Shown piece by piece: positions 1-8,968 of a DNA stretch of 64,000 nucleotides (position 1 is the first letter of the stretch; the number at the start of each line of letters is the position of its first letter). The stretch covers positions 310,001 through 374,000 of the forward strand of contig NZ_SUMF01000001.1 in NCBI RefSeq assembly GCF_005048205.1, read 5' to 3'. A program made the translations under genes and the position numbers. The notes beneath the pieces were generated by a model. That model was not told the DNA's origin and did no database searches. It was given only the letters and a program-made list of their open reading frames with translations. Origin of the DNA: Chitiniphilus eburneus (GTDB taxonomy: Bacteria; Pseudomonadota; Gammaproteobacteria; Burkholderiales; Chitinibacteraceae).

Positions 1-144
1 GAATTCGTGGGGCAGAACGACACGGCAAAACCGCGCCGGTGAAGGATTCGTATAGGCCGCAGAGCGCATGGCGGCGCGTTGGTTCCGCAGCGCACCATGC
101 CCTGAAAGGGCGGCCCAATGCCCGTTTGGGCGAAACAAACCCGG

Positions 145-150
145 TATGAT
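145..150 (+). promoter_or_regulatory. possible -10 box upstream of gatC
   Basis: TATGAT stands 86 bases before the gatC start, in the only stretch of the leader with some A/T. No good -35 box lies at normal spacing, so this is a weak call. The first 117 bases contain no convincing gene on either strand. Confidence 0.3.
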
Positions 151-235
151 ACCCTAAGGCGCCTCAGGTTGGGGCATGGTTTACACTGCCCCGCAGGCCC
201 CTCCGGCGCGCCCCGAAGCAGCAAGGAAACCCTCT

Positions 236-523
236 ATGTCGCTGTCCCACGACGACGTCAAACGCATCGCCAAATTGTCCCGCATCGCCGTCACCGACGA
301 CGAACTGACCGCGGCCCAGACCCAGCTCAACCGCATCTTCGGCCTGATCGAAGAAATGCGCGCGGTGGACACCACCGGCATCGAACCGATGTCGCACGCC
401 CAGGACGTGATCCTGCGCCTGCGCGACGACGAAGCCACCGCCCCCAATCGCCGCGAGGCCTTCCAGTCCGTGGCTCCCGCCGTCGAAGACGGCCTCTATC
501 TCGTGCCCAAGGTGATCGAATGA
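236..523 (+). CDS. gatC: Asp-tRNA(Asn)/Glu-tRNA(Gln) amidotransferase subunit C
   Basis: Small subunit of the GatCAB amidotransferase, which converts misacylated Glu-tRNA(Gln) and Asp-tRNA(Asn) to Gln-tRNA and Asn-tRNA in the cytoplasm. It wraps around GatA and stabilises the complex. The 95-residue product has the family's normal length and layout: an N-terminal helical part ([12 protein letters not shown]), then the conserved segment around [10 protein letters not shown] and a C-terminal [13 protein letters not shown] tail. The start at 236 is chosen because AAGGAA lies 7 bases upstream. It heads an operon; its stop overlaps the gmhA start (ATGA), so the two are probably translationally coupled. 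Confidence 0.95.
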   Translation: MSLSHDDVKRIAKLSRIAVTDDELTAAQTQLNRIFGLIEEMRAVDTTGIEPMSHAQDVILRLRDDEATAPNRREAFQSVAPAVEDGLYLVPKVIE

Positions 524-1110
524 GCCTATCCGCCATCCGCCAGCATTTCGATGAAGCCGCCGCCGTGCTGGAGCGCGTGCGGGGCGACGATGCCTTCCTC
601 GCCGCCGTGGACGCCGCGGCCGCCGTGCTCGTCCACGCCTTTCAGCACCAGCGCAAGGTGATCTCCTGTGGCAATGGCGGCTCACATTGCGACGCCATGC
701 ACTTCGCCGAGGAGCTTTCCGGCCGCTATCGCGGCGATCGCCCCGCCATGCCGGCAATGGCGGTCTCGGACCCGACCCACATCACCTGCGTCGGCAATGA
801 TTACGGCTTCAACGAAATCTTCGCCCGCCAGGTGTGTGCGTTCGGCCAGGCCGGCGACGTGCTGGTCGGCATCACCACCAGCGGCAATTCGGCCAACGTG
901 ATCCGCGCGGTCGAAGAGGCACGCAAGCGCGACATGCAGGTGATCCTGCTGATGGGCAAGGACGGCGGCAAACTCAAGGGCGCGGCCGATGTCGAAATCA
1001 TCGTGCCGCACTTCGGCTATGCCGACCGCATCCAGGAAATCCACATCAAGGTCATCCACACGCTGATCGACCTGGTCGAACGCGGCATGGGCTATGTCGA
1101 CCAGGAATGA
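520..1110 (+). CDS. gmhA: phosphoheptose isomerase (sedoheptulose 7-phosphate isomerase)
   Basis: GmhA converts sedoheptulose 7-phosphate to D-glycero-D-manno-heptose 7-phosphate, the first step of ADP-heptose synthesis for the LPS inner core. The 196-residue protein closely matches the E. coli-type enzyme: [18 protein letters not shown] near residues 49-66, the phosphate-binding TTSGNSANV segment, and a C-terminal [16 protein letters not shown] containing the catalytic-type histidine. These separate it from the paralogue DiaA, which has a different SIS-domain signature. It starts in the ATGA overlap with gatC and ends 13 bases before gatA. Its place inside the gatCAB operon is odd; no other heptose-pathway gene is nearby. 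Confidence 0.93.
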   Translation: MSLSAIRQHFDEAAAVLERVRGDDAFLAAVDAAAAVLVHAFQHQRKVISCGNGGSHCDAMHFAEELSGRYRGDRPAMPAMAVSDPTHITCVGNDYGFNEIFARQVCAFGQAGDVLVGITTSGNSANVIRAVEEARKRDMQVILLMGKDGGKLKGAADVEIIVPHFGYADRIQEIHIKVIHTLIDLVERGMGYVDQE

Positions 1111-1123
1111 CGCACATCACACT

Positions 1124-2575
1124 ATGATCGAATCCTCCCTCAAGCAATTGTCCGCCGCGCTGGCCGCGCGGCAGGTATCGGCCGTGGAACTGGCCGGTGA
1201 ATTCCTCCAGCGCGCCAGGCAGCACAACGGCGAACTCAACGCCTTCATCACACTGGATGAACAGAAGACGCTGGCCGAGGCACACGACGCCGACGTGCGC
1301 CGCGCCGACGGCACCGCCGGTCCGCTGACCGGCATCCCCGTCGCGCACAAGGACATCTTCTGCCAGGAAGGGTGGCTGACCACCTGCGGCTCGAAGATGC
1401 TGGGCAACTTCGTCTCGCCATATTCCGCGCATGTGATCGAACAGTGCCGCGCCGCCGGCCTCGTCACGCTGGGCCGCACCAATATGGACGAGTTCGCCAT
1501 GGGCTCGTCCAACGAGAACAGCTTCTTCGGCCCGGTGAAAAATCCGTGGGACAAACAAGCCGTGCCCGGTGGCAGTTCGGGCGGCTCGGCCGTCGCCGTC
1601 GCCGCGCGCCTGGCCCCCATCGCCACCGGCACCGACACCGGCGGCTCGATCCGCCAACCCGCCGCGTTCTGCGGCGTCACCGGCATCAAGCCCACCTATG
1701 GCGTGGTCAGCCGTTTCGGCATGATCGCCTATGCCAGTTCGCTCGATCAGGGCGGCCCGTTCGGCAAGAGCGCCGAGGATTGCGCGCTGCTGCTGAACGT
1801 GATGGCCGGCTTCGACACGCGCGACGCCACCAGCCTGCAACGCGAGCGCGAGGATTACACCCGTGACCTGGAGCGCCCGCTGGCCGGCCTGCGTGTCGGC
1901 CTGCCGCGTGAGTATTTCGCCGACGGCCTGGCCAGCGACGTGGCCGCCGCCATCGACGCCGCCATCGCCGAATACAAAAAGCTGGGCGCGCAGATCGTCG
2001 AGATCAGCCTGCCCAACACCAGGCTGGCGATCCCGTCCTATTACGTGATCGCGCCGGCCGAGGCTTCCAGCAACCTCAGCCGTTTCGACGGCGTGCGTTA
2101 CGGCCATCGCGCCGCCGATTTCGACGGCCTGAACGGCATGTACGAACAGAGCCGCGCCGAAGGTTTCGGCTGGGAAGTGAAGCGCCGCATCCTCACCGGC
2201 ACCTATGTGTTGTCGCATGGCTATTACGACGCCTATTACCTGCAAGCGCAGAAGATCCGCCGCATCATTGCCAACGATTTCCAGGCCGCGTTCCGCGATT
2301 GCGACGTGATCGCCGGCCCGGTGGCGCCAACTACGGCATGGAATCTGGCCGAGAAAGCCGACGATCCGGTCGCCATGTACCTGGCCGACATCTACACGCT
2401 GGGCGTCAACCTCGCCGGCCTGCCCGGCATGAGCGTACCCGTGGGCTTTGCCGCCAACGGCCGCCCGGTTGGCCTGCAACTGATCGGCAATTACTTCGAC
2501 GAAGCGCGCCTGCTGAATGTGGCGCACCGGTTCCAGCAGGCGACCGATTGGCACCTCAGGGCACCGGCGCTGTAA
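1124..2575 (+). CDS. gatA: Asp-tRNA(Asn)/Glu-tRNA(Gln) amidotransferase subunit A
   Basis: Catalytic amidase subunit of GatCAB; it releases ammonia from glutamine and channels it to GatB. The 483-residue product shows the amidase-signature Ser-cisSer-Lys triad: Lys76 in AHKDIF, Ser151 in [10 protein letters not shown] and the nucleophile Ser175 in [10 protein letters not shown]. Length and spacing match characterised GatA proteins. The start at 1124 (MIESSLKQ) is preferred over an upstream in-frame codon at 1094 because the extra ten residues resemble nothing in the family; the ribosome site is weak, suggesting coupling to gmhA. The stop abuts the next gene directly. Confidence 0.96.
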   Translation: MIESSLKQLSAALAARQVSAVELAGEFLQRARQHNGELNAFITLDEQKTLAEAHDADVRRADGTAGPLTGIPVAHKDIFCQEGWLTTCGSKMLGNFVSPYSAHVIEQCRAAGLVTLGRTNMDEFAMGSSNENSFFGPVKNPWDKQAVPGGSSGGSAVAVAARLAPIATGTDTGGSIRQPAAFCGVTGIKPTYGVVSRFGMIAYASSLDQGGPFGKSAEDCALLLNVMAGFDTRDATSLQREREDYTRDLERPLAGLRVGLPREYFADGLASDVAAAIDAAIAEYKKLGAQIVEISLPNTRLAIPSYYVIAPAEASSNLSRFDGVRYGHRAADFDGLNGMYEQSRAEGFGWEVKRRILTGTYVLSHGYYDAYYLQAQKIRRIIANDFQAAFRDCDVIAGPVAPTTAWNLAEKADDPVAMYLADIYTLGVNLAGLPGMSVPVGFAANGRPVGLQLIGNYFDEARLLNVAHRFQQATDWHLRAPAL

Positions 2576-3313
2576 ATGCATCCGATCCCCCACCTGGAAA
2601 GCCTGGCGCTCAGCGCCTGGCCGGCGTTGAACACCGAGCTGCTGGATGGCTGGGTGTTGCGCTTCGCCCAGGGCTACACCAAGCGCGCCAACTCGGTCAG
2701 CCCACTGTACCCGGGCGTGCTGGCCGACGAGGCCAAGGTGGACTACGTGGAACGCCGCTACGCCGCCCACGGCCAGCCCGCGATCTTCAAGCTGACCGAC
2801 GCATCGACGGCGCTCGACGCCTTGCTCGCCGGACGGGGCTACACCGTAGTGGACCCCACCAGCGTGCGCACCGCATCGCTCGATACGCCCGCTATCGTGG
2901 CCGATCCGTTGGTGACACTGACGTCCACGCCCGACGATGCCTGGGTACGGGGCTTCATCGCGCTGAATCGCCTGAGCACCGCCCACGCACAGACCGCGCA
3001 ACGCATGCTCGCCGGCTATGCCTGCCCCACCGCCTTCGCCGCGATCCGCGACGCGGACCGTCTCATCGCCTGCGGCTATGCGGTCATGCTGTGGGATAGC
3101 GTGTCACTGTTCGACATCGTCACCGCGCCCGAAGCGCGCCGGCAGGGGCATGGCCGGCGCCTGGTCGGCACGCTGCTGGCCTGGGGCCGCGAGCAGGGCG
3201 CGTCGCAGGGGCTGCTGCAAGTGGTTGCCGACAATGCCCCGGCGGTGGCGCTCTATGCAGCCCTGGGTTTCGCGGAACAATATCGATACTGGTATCGCCG
3301 CCAGCCCGGCTGA
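2576..3313 (+). CDS. GNAT-family N-acetyltransferase
   Basis: The 245-residue protein has a C-terminal GNAT fold: a beta strand ending SLFDIVTAPEARRQG followed by GHGRRLVGTLL, the acetyl-CoA pyrophosphate-binding R/Q-x-x-G-x-G/A-type loop, and then LLQVVADNAPAVALYAALGF, typical of GNAT motif B. The N-terminal half (LLDGWVLRFAQGYTKRANSV) resembles bacterial GNATs of the double-domain type. The substrate cannot be read from sequence. The ATG follows the gatA stop with no gap, and gatB follows after 24 bases, so it is an operon member between two amidotransferase subunits. Protein, amino-acid or tRNA-linked substrates are all possible. Confidence 0.85.
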   Translation: MHPIPHLESLALSAWPALNTELLDGWVLRFAQGYTKRANSVSPLYPGVLADEAKVDYVERRYAAHGQPAIFKLTDASTALDALLAGRGYTVVDPTSVRTASLDTPAIVADPLVTLTSTPDDAWVRGFIALNRLSTAHAQTAQRMLAGYACPTAFAAIRDADRLIACGYAVMLWDSVSLFDIVTAPEARRQGHGRRLVGTLLAWGREQGASQGLLQVVADNAPAVALYAALGFAEQYRYWYRRQPG

Positions 3314-3337
3314 CGGCCAACAAGAGAGAACATCAAG

Positions 3338-4765
3338 ATGAAATGGGAAGTCGTCATCGGGCTGGAAGTGCATACCCAGCTCACGACCAGCTCGAAGATC
3401 TTTTCGCCCGCCAGCACCGCCTTCGGCGCCGAGCCGAACACGCAGACGGCGGTGGTGGACATCGCCCTGCCCGGCGCGCTGCCGGTGATGAACAAAGCCG
3501 TCGTGGAAAAGGCGATCCAGTTCGGCCTGGCCATCGGTGCCCGCGTGAACCGTAAATCGGTGTTCGCGCGCAAGAATTACTTCTACCCCGACCTGCCCAA
3601 GGGCTACCAGATCAGCCAGTTCGAGCTGCCCATCGTCGAGGGCGGGCAGATCGCCATCAACGTGGACGGTGTGGAAAAGGTGATCAACCTGACCCGCGCC
3701 CACCTTGAAGAAGACGCCGGCAAGAGTCTGCATGGCGACTACCACGGTGCCACCGGCATCGACCTGAACCGCGCCGGCACGCCGCTGCTGGAGATCGTCT
3801 CCGAGCCCGAAATGCGCTCGGCGGCTGAAGCAGTGGCCTATGCCAAGGCGCTGTATTCGCTGGTGACCTGGATCGGCATCTGCGACGGCAACATGCAGGA
3901 AGGCAGCTTCCGCTGCGACGTGAACGTCTCGGTACGCCCCGAAGGCCAGGCCGAATTCGGCACCCGCCGCGAAATCAAGAACCTGAACAGCTTCCGCTTC
4001 ATCGAACAGGCGATCCGCTCCGAAGTGCAATGGCAGATCGAAACCATCGAGGACGGCGGCAAGATCCAGCAGGCCACGGTGCTGTTCGACCCCGATACCG
4101 GCGAGACCCGGATGATGCGCAGCAAGGAAGACGCGCACGATTACCGCTACTTCCCCGATCCCGACCTGCCGCCACTGGTGATCGACGAAGACTGGATCGA
4201 ACGCGTGCGCGACGCGCTGCCCGAACTGCCGCACGCCATGCAGCAGCGCTTCGAGCAACAGTACGGCATTCCCGCCTACGACGCGGTCACGCTGACCGCG
4301 AGCAAGGCGCTGGCCGGCTATTACGAGGCCACCGTCGCCGCCGGTGCCGATGCCAAGCTCGCCAGTAACTGGATCATGGGCGACATCTCCGCCACGCTGA
4401 ACCGCGAGGAAAAGGGCATCGAGGATTGCCCGGTCAGTGCCGCCGCCCTGGCTGCGCTGATCGCCCGCGTCGCGGACAAGACCATCAACAACAAGACGGC
4501 CAAGGACGTGTTGAAGAAGATGTGGGATTCGGGCGACAGCGCCGACACCATCATCGAGCGCGACGGCCTGAAGCAGGAAACCGACACCGGCGCCATCGAA
4601 GCCATCGTGCTGGAAGTGATCGCCGCCAATGCCAGATCGGTCGAGGAATATCGCGCCGGCAAGGAAAAGGCGCTGAACTCGCTGGTCGGCCAGGTGATGA
4701 AGGCCAGCCGCGGCAAGGCCGATCCGGCGCTGGCGCTGGCGCTGCTCAAGCAAAAGCTGGACTGA
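3338..4765 (+). CDS. gatB: Asp-tRNA(Asn)/Glu-tRNA(Gln) amidotransferase subunit B
   Basis: Kinase and tRNA-binding subunit of GatCAB; it phosphorylates the misacylated glutamate or aspartate and transfers ammonia supplied by GatA. The 475-residue product begins with [13 protein letters not shown], has [35 protein letters not shown] and the [16 protein letters not shown] block of the cradle domain, then the YqeY-like helical tail ([25 protein letters not shown]) that contacts tRNA. An AGAGAG ribosome site precedes the ATG. Last gene of the gatC-gmhA-gatA-GNAT-gatB unit. Confidence 0.97.
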   Translation: MKWEVVIGLEVHTQLTTSSKIFSPASTAFGAEPNTQTAVVDIALPGALPVMNKAVVEKAIQFGLAIGARVNRKSVFARKNYFYPDLPKGYQISQFELPIVEGGQIAINVDGVEKVINLTRAHLEEDAGKSLHGDYHGATGIDLNRAGTPLLEIVSEPEMRSAAEAVAYAKALYSLVTWIGICDGNMQEGSFRCDVNVSVRPEGQAEFGTRREIKNLNSFRFIEQAIRSEVQWQIETIEDGGKIQQATVLFDPDTGETRMMRSKEDAHDYRYFPDPDLPPLVIDEDWIERVRDALPELPHAMQQRFEQQYGIPAYDAVTLTASKALAGYYEATVAAGADAKLASNWIMGDISATLNREEKGIEDCPVSAAALAALIARVADKTINNKTAKDVLKKMWDSGDSADTIIERDGLKQETDTGAIEAIVLEVIAANARSVEEYRAGKEKALNSLVGQVMKASRGKADPALALALLKQKLD

Positions 4766-4783
4766 CCCGCCCCGCCCCACGCG

Positions 4784-4806
4784 ATGCCCCGGCCTGCCGG
4801 GGCATT
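4784..4806 (+). terminator. possible terminator after gatB
   Basis: ATGCCCCGG and CCGGGGCAT form a strong stem with a four-base loop 18 bases after the gatB stop. The T tract following it is short and broken (TTTGC), so termination could be partial. The rest of the space to 5021 contains no gene I can support. Confidence 0.5.
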
Positions 4807-4986
4807 TGCATTGGCGCATGGCGAAATCATGCCGAGCGTCAGACTGTCTCGCGGGGCAGCACGTTATTGCCTCCGCCCATCAGCCCACCAGCGGTCGATC
4901 TCCCTGCGATGCCAGCCTTGCCGTAGTACATCGCACCGCCCAACCAAGCTGACAATCCAGCGTCGGCTTCGCCGGGGCGAGAGGTT

Positions 4987-5015
4987 TAGAATGGTCCTCC
5001 AAACCAATCCGGAGG
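4987..5015 (+). promoter_or_regulatory. -10 box and hairpin covering the GST ribosome site
   Basis: TAGAAT at 4987-4992 is a plausible -10 box 30 bases before the GST start. CCTCC at 4996-5000 is perfectly complementary to the GGAGG ribosome site at 5011-5015, and the stem can extend past one bulge into GG/CC. The hairpin would hide the ribosome site. No clear -35 box is seen. Confidence 0.4.
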
Positions 5016-5021
5016 CCTCTC

Positions 5022-5651
5022 ATGCAACTGGTTATCGGCAACAAGAATTACTCGTCCTGGTCGTTACGCCCCTGGCTGGGCATGAAGGTAGCGGGCATCG
5101 CCTTCGAGGAAATCCTGATTCCGCTCTACCAGTCCGGCAGCAAGGCCGAAATCCTGCGTCACTCGCCCAATGGCAAAGTGCCGGCACTTCAGGATGGCGA
5201 TCTGCTGGTGTGGGATACGCTGGCCATCGCCGAATATCTTGCCGAGAAGTTTCCGGATCGCCACCTGTGGCCGCAGGACCCGGCCGCGCGCGCCATCGCG
5301 CGCTCGGTCTGCGCCGAGATGCACTCCGGCTTCACCACGCTGCGCAGCACCTGCAACATGGATATCCGCGCCAGCAAGCCGGTGACAATGACGCCCGACC
5401 TGCAAAGCGACGTGGACCGCATCGTCGCAATCTGGACCGATTGCCGCACACGCTTCGGCAATGGCGGCGCCTTCCTGTTCGACAAATTCTCATGGGCCGA
5501 TGCCTTCTACGCACCGGTGGTGACGCGCTTCGTCACCTATGGCATTGCCGTTCCCGGCGACGCCCGCCGCTACATGGATACGGTACTGGCACTGCCCCCC
5601 ATGCAGGAATGGATCGCCGCCGGCAAGGCCGAGCCATGGGAAATCGGCTAG
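5022..5651 (+). CDS. glutathione S-transferase family protein
   Basis: A 209-residue soluble protein of the glutathione transferase family, which conjugates or thiol-exchanges electrophiles. Residues 1-78 fit the thioredoxin-like domain: NKNYSSWSLRPWL with the catalytic Ser region, the cis-Pro in GKVPALQDGDLLVWDTLAIAEYL, and then the glutathione-binding D-T-x-A-I-A segment. Residues 85-200 form the helical domain, with GAFLFDKFSWADAFYAPVV carrying the conserved N-cap Asp. The Ser-Ser-Trp-Ser start resembles the YfcF/zeta-like bacterial class. The ATG is set by GGAGG six bases upstream. It is monocistronic, bounded by terminators. Confidence 0.9.
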   Translation: MQLVIGNKNYSSWSLRPWLGMKVAGIAFEEILIPLYQSGSKAEILRHSPNGKVPALQDGDLLVWDTLAIAEYLAEKFPDRHLWPQDPAARAIARSVCAEMHSGFTTLRSTCNMDIRASKPVTMTPDLQSDVDRIVAIWTDCRTRFGNGGAFLFDKFSWADAFYAPVVTRFVTYGIAVPGDARRYMDTVLALPPMQEWIAAGKAEPWEIG

Positions 5652-5683
5652 CATCGGCGCCCGCCCGCCCACGGGCGGCGGTG

Positions 5684-5709
5684 AAAAAACGGGGTCGCGG
5701 CCCCGTTTT
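5684..5709. terminator. intrinsic terminator after GST
   Basis: CGGGG-TCGCGG-CCCCG stem flanked by A6 on the left and TTTT on the right. The flanks make it usable in both directions; on the plus strand it ends the GST transcript just before the dusB promoter. Confidence 0.8.
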
Positions 5710-5723
5710 GTACACGTGCGCGG

Positions 5724-5752
5724 TTGCCCAAAAAATAGGCAGGCGTTAGAAT
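5724..5752 (+). promoter_or_regulatory. sigma-70-type promoter of dusB-fis
   Basis: TTGCCC (5724-5729) and TAGAAT (5747-5752) are separated by exactly 17 bases. The -10 box overlaps an in-frame ATG at 5751, which would therefore lie upstream of the transcript; this decides for the dusB start at 5790. Confidence 0.6.
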
Positions 5753-5789
5753 GCCCGCCTTTTTTCCACCGCCATCCATCGCCCGCGCC

Positions 5790-6827
5790 ATGCGCATCGG
5801 ACCCTACCAGCTGCCCAACCGCCTTGCCGTCGCACCGATGGCGGGCGTGACCGACCGACTGTTCCGCCAGTTGTGCCGGCGCTTCGGTGCGGGGTACGCG
5901 GTGTCGGAAATGATCACCGCCAACAATGCGCTGTGGAGCAACGCCAAGACCCAGCGCCGCATGGACCATACCGGCGAGCCCGAACCGATCGCCGTGCAGA
6001 TCGCCGGCTCCGACCCGGAGCAACTGGCGCAGGCGGCCCGGCTGAACGTGGAGTTCGGCGCGCAGATCATCGACATCAACATGGGCTGTCCGGCCAAGAA
6101 GGTGTGCAACAAGCTGGCCGGCTCGGCGCTGTTGCAGAACGAAGCGCTGGTCGGCGAAATCCTGGACGCCGTGGTCGGCGCGGTGGACGTGCCGGTCACG
6201 CTGAAGACCCGGCTGGGGTTTCGCAATGGCGAGGAAAACATCCTGCGCGTGGCGCGCCGCGCCGAAGCGGCCGGCATCGCCGCCATCGCCATCCACGGCC
6301 GTACCCGCGAGGACATGTACACCGGCCGCGCGCGCTATGCGCTGATCCGCGAAGTCAAAAGCCAGCTCGGCATCCCGGTGATCGCCAATGGCGACATCGG
6401 CACACCCGAGCAGGCGCGCGAAGTGCTGGAGGCCACCGGCGCCGACGCCATCATGATCGGCCGTGCCGCGCAGGGGCGCCCGTGGCTGTTCCGCGAGATC
6501 GCACACTACCTGGAAACCGGCGAACACCTGCCTGCGCCGCGCGTGAGCGAAATCAGCGCCGTGCTCCAGGAGCACCTGGACGCGCTGTACGGTTTTTATG
6601 GCGAATACTCGGGCTGCCGCATCGCCCGCAAACACATTGCCTGGTACACCAAGGGACTGGCAGGCAGCAACACATTCCGGCAGGCCATGTACCGGCTGGA
6701 AACCACTACCGAGCAAAAGAGGGAAACGCAGGCCTATTTCGATGGGCTGGCGTTGGAGAGCGAACACCTGCAATACGTCGACCCAATGGAGGAGACCATG
6801 CAGACAGAACAATCGGGGGACTCATGA
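5790..6827 (+). CDS. dusB: tRNA-dihydrouridine synthase B
   Basis: FMN- and NADPH-dependent reductase that makes dihydrouridine in the D-loop of tRNAs. The 345-residue product aligns with E. coli DusB from MRIGPYQLPNRL onward: APMAGVTDRLFRQL, the catalytic Cys100 in IIDINMGCPAKKV, HGRTREDMYTGRA, VIANGDI and IMIGRAAQGRPWLF for flavin phosphate binding, and YRIARKH-like GCRIARKHIAWY in the C-terminal tRNA-binding domain. An in-frame ATG at 5751 lies within the -10 box and is rejected. Its stop overlaps the fis start (ATGA), the same dusB-fis pairing as in enterobacteria. Confidence 0.95.
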   Translation: MRIGPYQLPNRLAVAPMAGVTDRLFRQLCRRFGAGYAVSEMITANNALWSNAKTQRRMDHTGEPEPIAVQIAGSDPEQLAQAARLNVEFGAQIIDINMGCPAKKVCNKLAGSALLQNEALVGEILDAVVGAVDVPVTLKTRLGFRNGEENILRVARRAEAAGIAAIAIHGRTREDMYTGRARYALIREVKSQLGIPVIANGDIGTPEQAREVLEATGADAIMIGRAAQGRPWLFREIAHYLETGEHLPAPRVSEISAVLQEHLDALYGFYGEYSGCRIARKHIAWYTKGLAGSNTFRQAMYRLETTTEQKRETQAYFDGLALESEHLQYVDPMEETMQTEQSGDS

Positions 6828-7087
6828 ACCAACCAGCCGAACGCGTATGCATACGCGAAGGCGATCCCATCGCCGAGGCCATCGTCGCCTCGCTGGACCA
6901 ATACTTTCACGACCTGGACGGCGAGGCGCCCTGCGCCGTCTACGACATGGTGCTCGCACGCATGGAAAAGCCGTTGCTGACCCTGGTGCTGGAGCGCGTC
7001 AGCGGCAACCAGACGCGCGCGGCCGAAATGCTGGGCATCAACCGCAACACGCTGCGCAAGAAATTGCAGACATACGATCTGCTGTGA
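6824..7087 (+). CDS. fis: nucleoid-associated DNA-binding protein Fis
   Basis: Homodimeric nucleoid protein that bends DNA, activates stable-RNA promoters and aids site-specific recombination. The 87-residue product ends in the typical Fis helix-turn-helix, NQTRAAEMLGINRNTLRKKL, with the preceding dimerisation helices (VYDMVLARMEKPLLTLVLERV). The N-terminal arm differs from E. coli Fis, as is usual in betaproteobacteria. Start and stop are fixed by the ATGA overlap with dusB and the TGA at 7085-7087. Confidence 0.95.
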   Translation: MNQPAERVCIREGDPIAEAIVASLDQYFHDLDGEAPCAVYDMVLARMEKPLLTLVLERVSGNQTRAAEMLGINRNTLRKKLQTYDLL

Positions 7088-7392
7088 GGAAACTGCATCA
7101 ACGAACGTCGGCACGCCGTCATCCGGCGCGAGTTCCGGGCGAAACCGGGCGCCAACCGGTCACCCGCGCCGCGCCGAATGCGTCGTGCTTTGCCCGGCGA
7201 GATTTGCCGACTACGTTGATGCTTGTCGAACCCTCGCCGCACTCGTATCCGGATTCGAATATCCGCCAAGACGGATAGCGCAACACGACCCAATGACCAG
7301 GGGAAGGAGCAAGGAGCGCGCCACCGCTTCCGCGCTTTCCCCATCGACCCGCACCCGTGCCCCCGGGCGGTGCCCTGAAACCGAGGAAGGAA
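7088..7392. other. fis-purH intergenic region
   Basis: 305 bases without a supportable gene. CGGAT at 7250-7254 and ATCCG at 7261-7265 flank a six-base centre, and CGGAT recurs at 7272, but no known operator is recognised. I see no clear terminator after fis, so readthrough to purH is possible. Confidence 0.4.
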
Positions 7393-8955
7393 ATGAGCAA
7401 AATCCAACGTGCGCTGATCAGCGTATCCGACAAGACCGGCGTACTCGACTTTGCGCGCGCGCTCGCCGCGCAAGGCGTAGAGATCCTGTCCACCGGCGGT
7501 ACCGCCAAGCTGCTGGCCGACAGCGGAGTGGCCGTGATCGAAGTGGGTGACTACACCGGCTTCCCGGAAATGCTGGATGGCCGCGTCAAGACGCTGCACC
7601 CCAAGATTCACGGCGGCATCCTGGGCCGGCGCGATCTGGAGGCCCACGTCGCTACCATGGCCGAGCATGGTATCGGCAACATCGATCTGGTCTGTGTGAA
7701 CCTGTATCCGTTCGAAGCCACCATCGCCAAGCCCGACTGCACCTTCGAAGACGCCATCGAGAACATCGACATCGGCGGCCCGGCCATGGTGCGCAGCGCG
7801 GCCAAGAACCACGCCCACGTCGCCATCGTCACCGACGCGGCCGACTACGCCACGCTGGTCGATGAAATGAAGGCCAATGGCGGCGCCCTCAGCCTGGCCA
7901 CGCGCAAGAACCTGGCCAAGAAAGCGTTCAGCCACACCGCCGCCTACGACGGCGCGATCTCCAACTACCTGACCGCGCTGACCGACGAAGGTGAAAAAGC
8001 CGCCTACCCCAACCGTCTGAACCTGCAATTCGTGAAAGTGCAGGACATGCGCTATGGCGAAAACCCGCACCAGAGCGCGGCGTTCTACCGCGACCTGCAC
8101 CCGGCCGCCGGCAGCCTGTCCGCCTATGTCCAGCACCAGGGCAAGGAACTGAGCTACAACAACATCGCCGACGCCGACGCCGCCTGGGAGGCCGTGAAGC
8201 AGTTCGCCGAGCCGGCCTGCGTCATCGTCAAGCACGCCAATCCGTGCGGCGTGGCCGTGGCCAACGACACCTACAACGCCTATCGCCTCGCGTTCGCCAC
8301 CGACACCACCAGCGCCTTCGGCGGCATCATCGCCTTCAACAAGCCGATCGACGTCGATACCGTCGAAGCCGTGAGCAAGCAGTTCATGGAAGTGCTGATC
8401 GCCCCCGCCTACACCCCGGCCGCGCTGGAGTTGCTGGCCAAGAAGGTGAACGTGCGCGTGCTGGAAGTACCGCTGGAATCTGGCGAAAACAAGTACGACC
8501 TGAAGCGTGTGGGTGGCGGCCTGCTGGTGCAGACCCCCGACAGCCACACCCTGTTGCTGGCCGACCTGAAAGTGGTTACCAAGAAGCAGCCCAGCCCGGA
8601 ACAACTGAAAGACCTGCTGTTCGCCTGGAACGTGGCCAAGTTCGTCAAGTCGAACGCCATCGTGTTCTGCGGCCAGGGCCAGACGCTGGGTATCGGCGCC
8701 GGCCAGATGAGCCGCGTGGATTCCACCAAGATCGCCGCGATCAAGGCCCGCAGCGCCGGCCTGGAGCTGCGCGGCTCGGTGGCCGCTTCGGACGCCTTCT
8801 TCCCGTTCCGCGATGGCGTGGACGTGATCGCCGAGAACGGCGTCGCTGCCATCATCCAGCCGGGCGGCTCGGTGCGTGACGAAGAAGTGATCGCCGCGGC
8901 GGATGAACACGATATCGCCATGGTGTTCACCGGCGTACGTCATTTCCGCCACTGA
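7393..8955 (+). CDS. purH: bifunctional AICAR formyltransferase/IMP cyclohydrolase
   Basis: Catalyses the last two steps of de novo IMP synthesis: formylation of AICAR with 10-formyl-THF and ring closure of FAICAR. The 520-residue product has an N-terminal MGS-like cyclohydrolase domain ([16 protein letters not shown], then [15 protein letters not shown] near residues 64-77) and a C-terminal transformylase domain with the catalytic Lys-His pair in [13 protein letters not shown] and the YKTDPTSAFGG-like [11 protein letters not shown] loop. The start at 7393 follows GAGGAAGGAA. It leads purH-pagP-purD; the final segment is [10 protein letters not shown], as in the family. Confidence 0.97.
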   Translation: MSKIQRALISVSDKTGVLDFARALAAQGVEILSTGGTAKLLADSGVAVIEVGDYTGFPEMLDGRVKTLHPKIHGGILGRRDLEAHVATMAEHGIGNIDLVCVNLYPFEATIAKPDCTFEDAIENIDIGGPAMVRSAAKNHAHVAIVTDAADYATLVDEMKANGGALSLATRKNLAKKAFSHTAAYDGAISNYLTALTDEGEKAAYPNRLNLQFVKVQDMRYGENPHQSAAFYRDLHPAAGSLSAYVQHQGKELSYNNIADADAAWEAVKQFAEPACVIVKHANPCGVAVANDTYNAYRLAFATDTTSAFGGIIAFNKPIDVDTVEAVSKQFMEVLIAPAYTPAALELLAKKVNVRVLEVPLESGENKYDLKRVGGGLLVQTPDSHTLLLADLKVVTKKQPSPEQLKDLLFAWNVAKFVKSNAIVFCGQGQTLGIGAGQMSRVDSTKIAAIKARSAGLELRGSVAASDAFFPFRDGVDVIAENGVAAIIQPGGSVRDEEVIAAADEHDIAMVFTGVRHFRH

Positions 8956-8968
8956 TCCGGCCTATCCG

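Noticed and set aside
1-117. Possible divergent gene (for example mreB) at the left edge
   Set aside because: No start codon, ribosome site or coding signal on the minus strand in this segment.
1052-3001. Long minus-strand open frame opposite gatA
   Set aside because: Mirror frame of a conserved gene; Gly/His/Arg-rich and without domain features. Many similar antisense frames in the window were discarded for the same reason.
4831-4980. Short glycine-rich minus-strand frame (MYYGKAGIAGRSTAGGL...)
   Set aside because: About 30-40 codons with no clear ribosome site; Gly/Ala-rich frames arise readily in GC-rich DNA. Kept only as a possible micropeptide or repeat remnant.
5751-5789. Upstream ATG as dusB start
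   Set aside because: The ATG overlaps the -10 box of a good promoter and adds 13 residues not found in DusB proteins.
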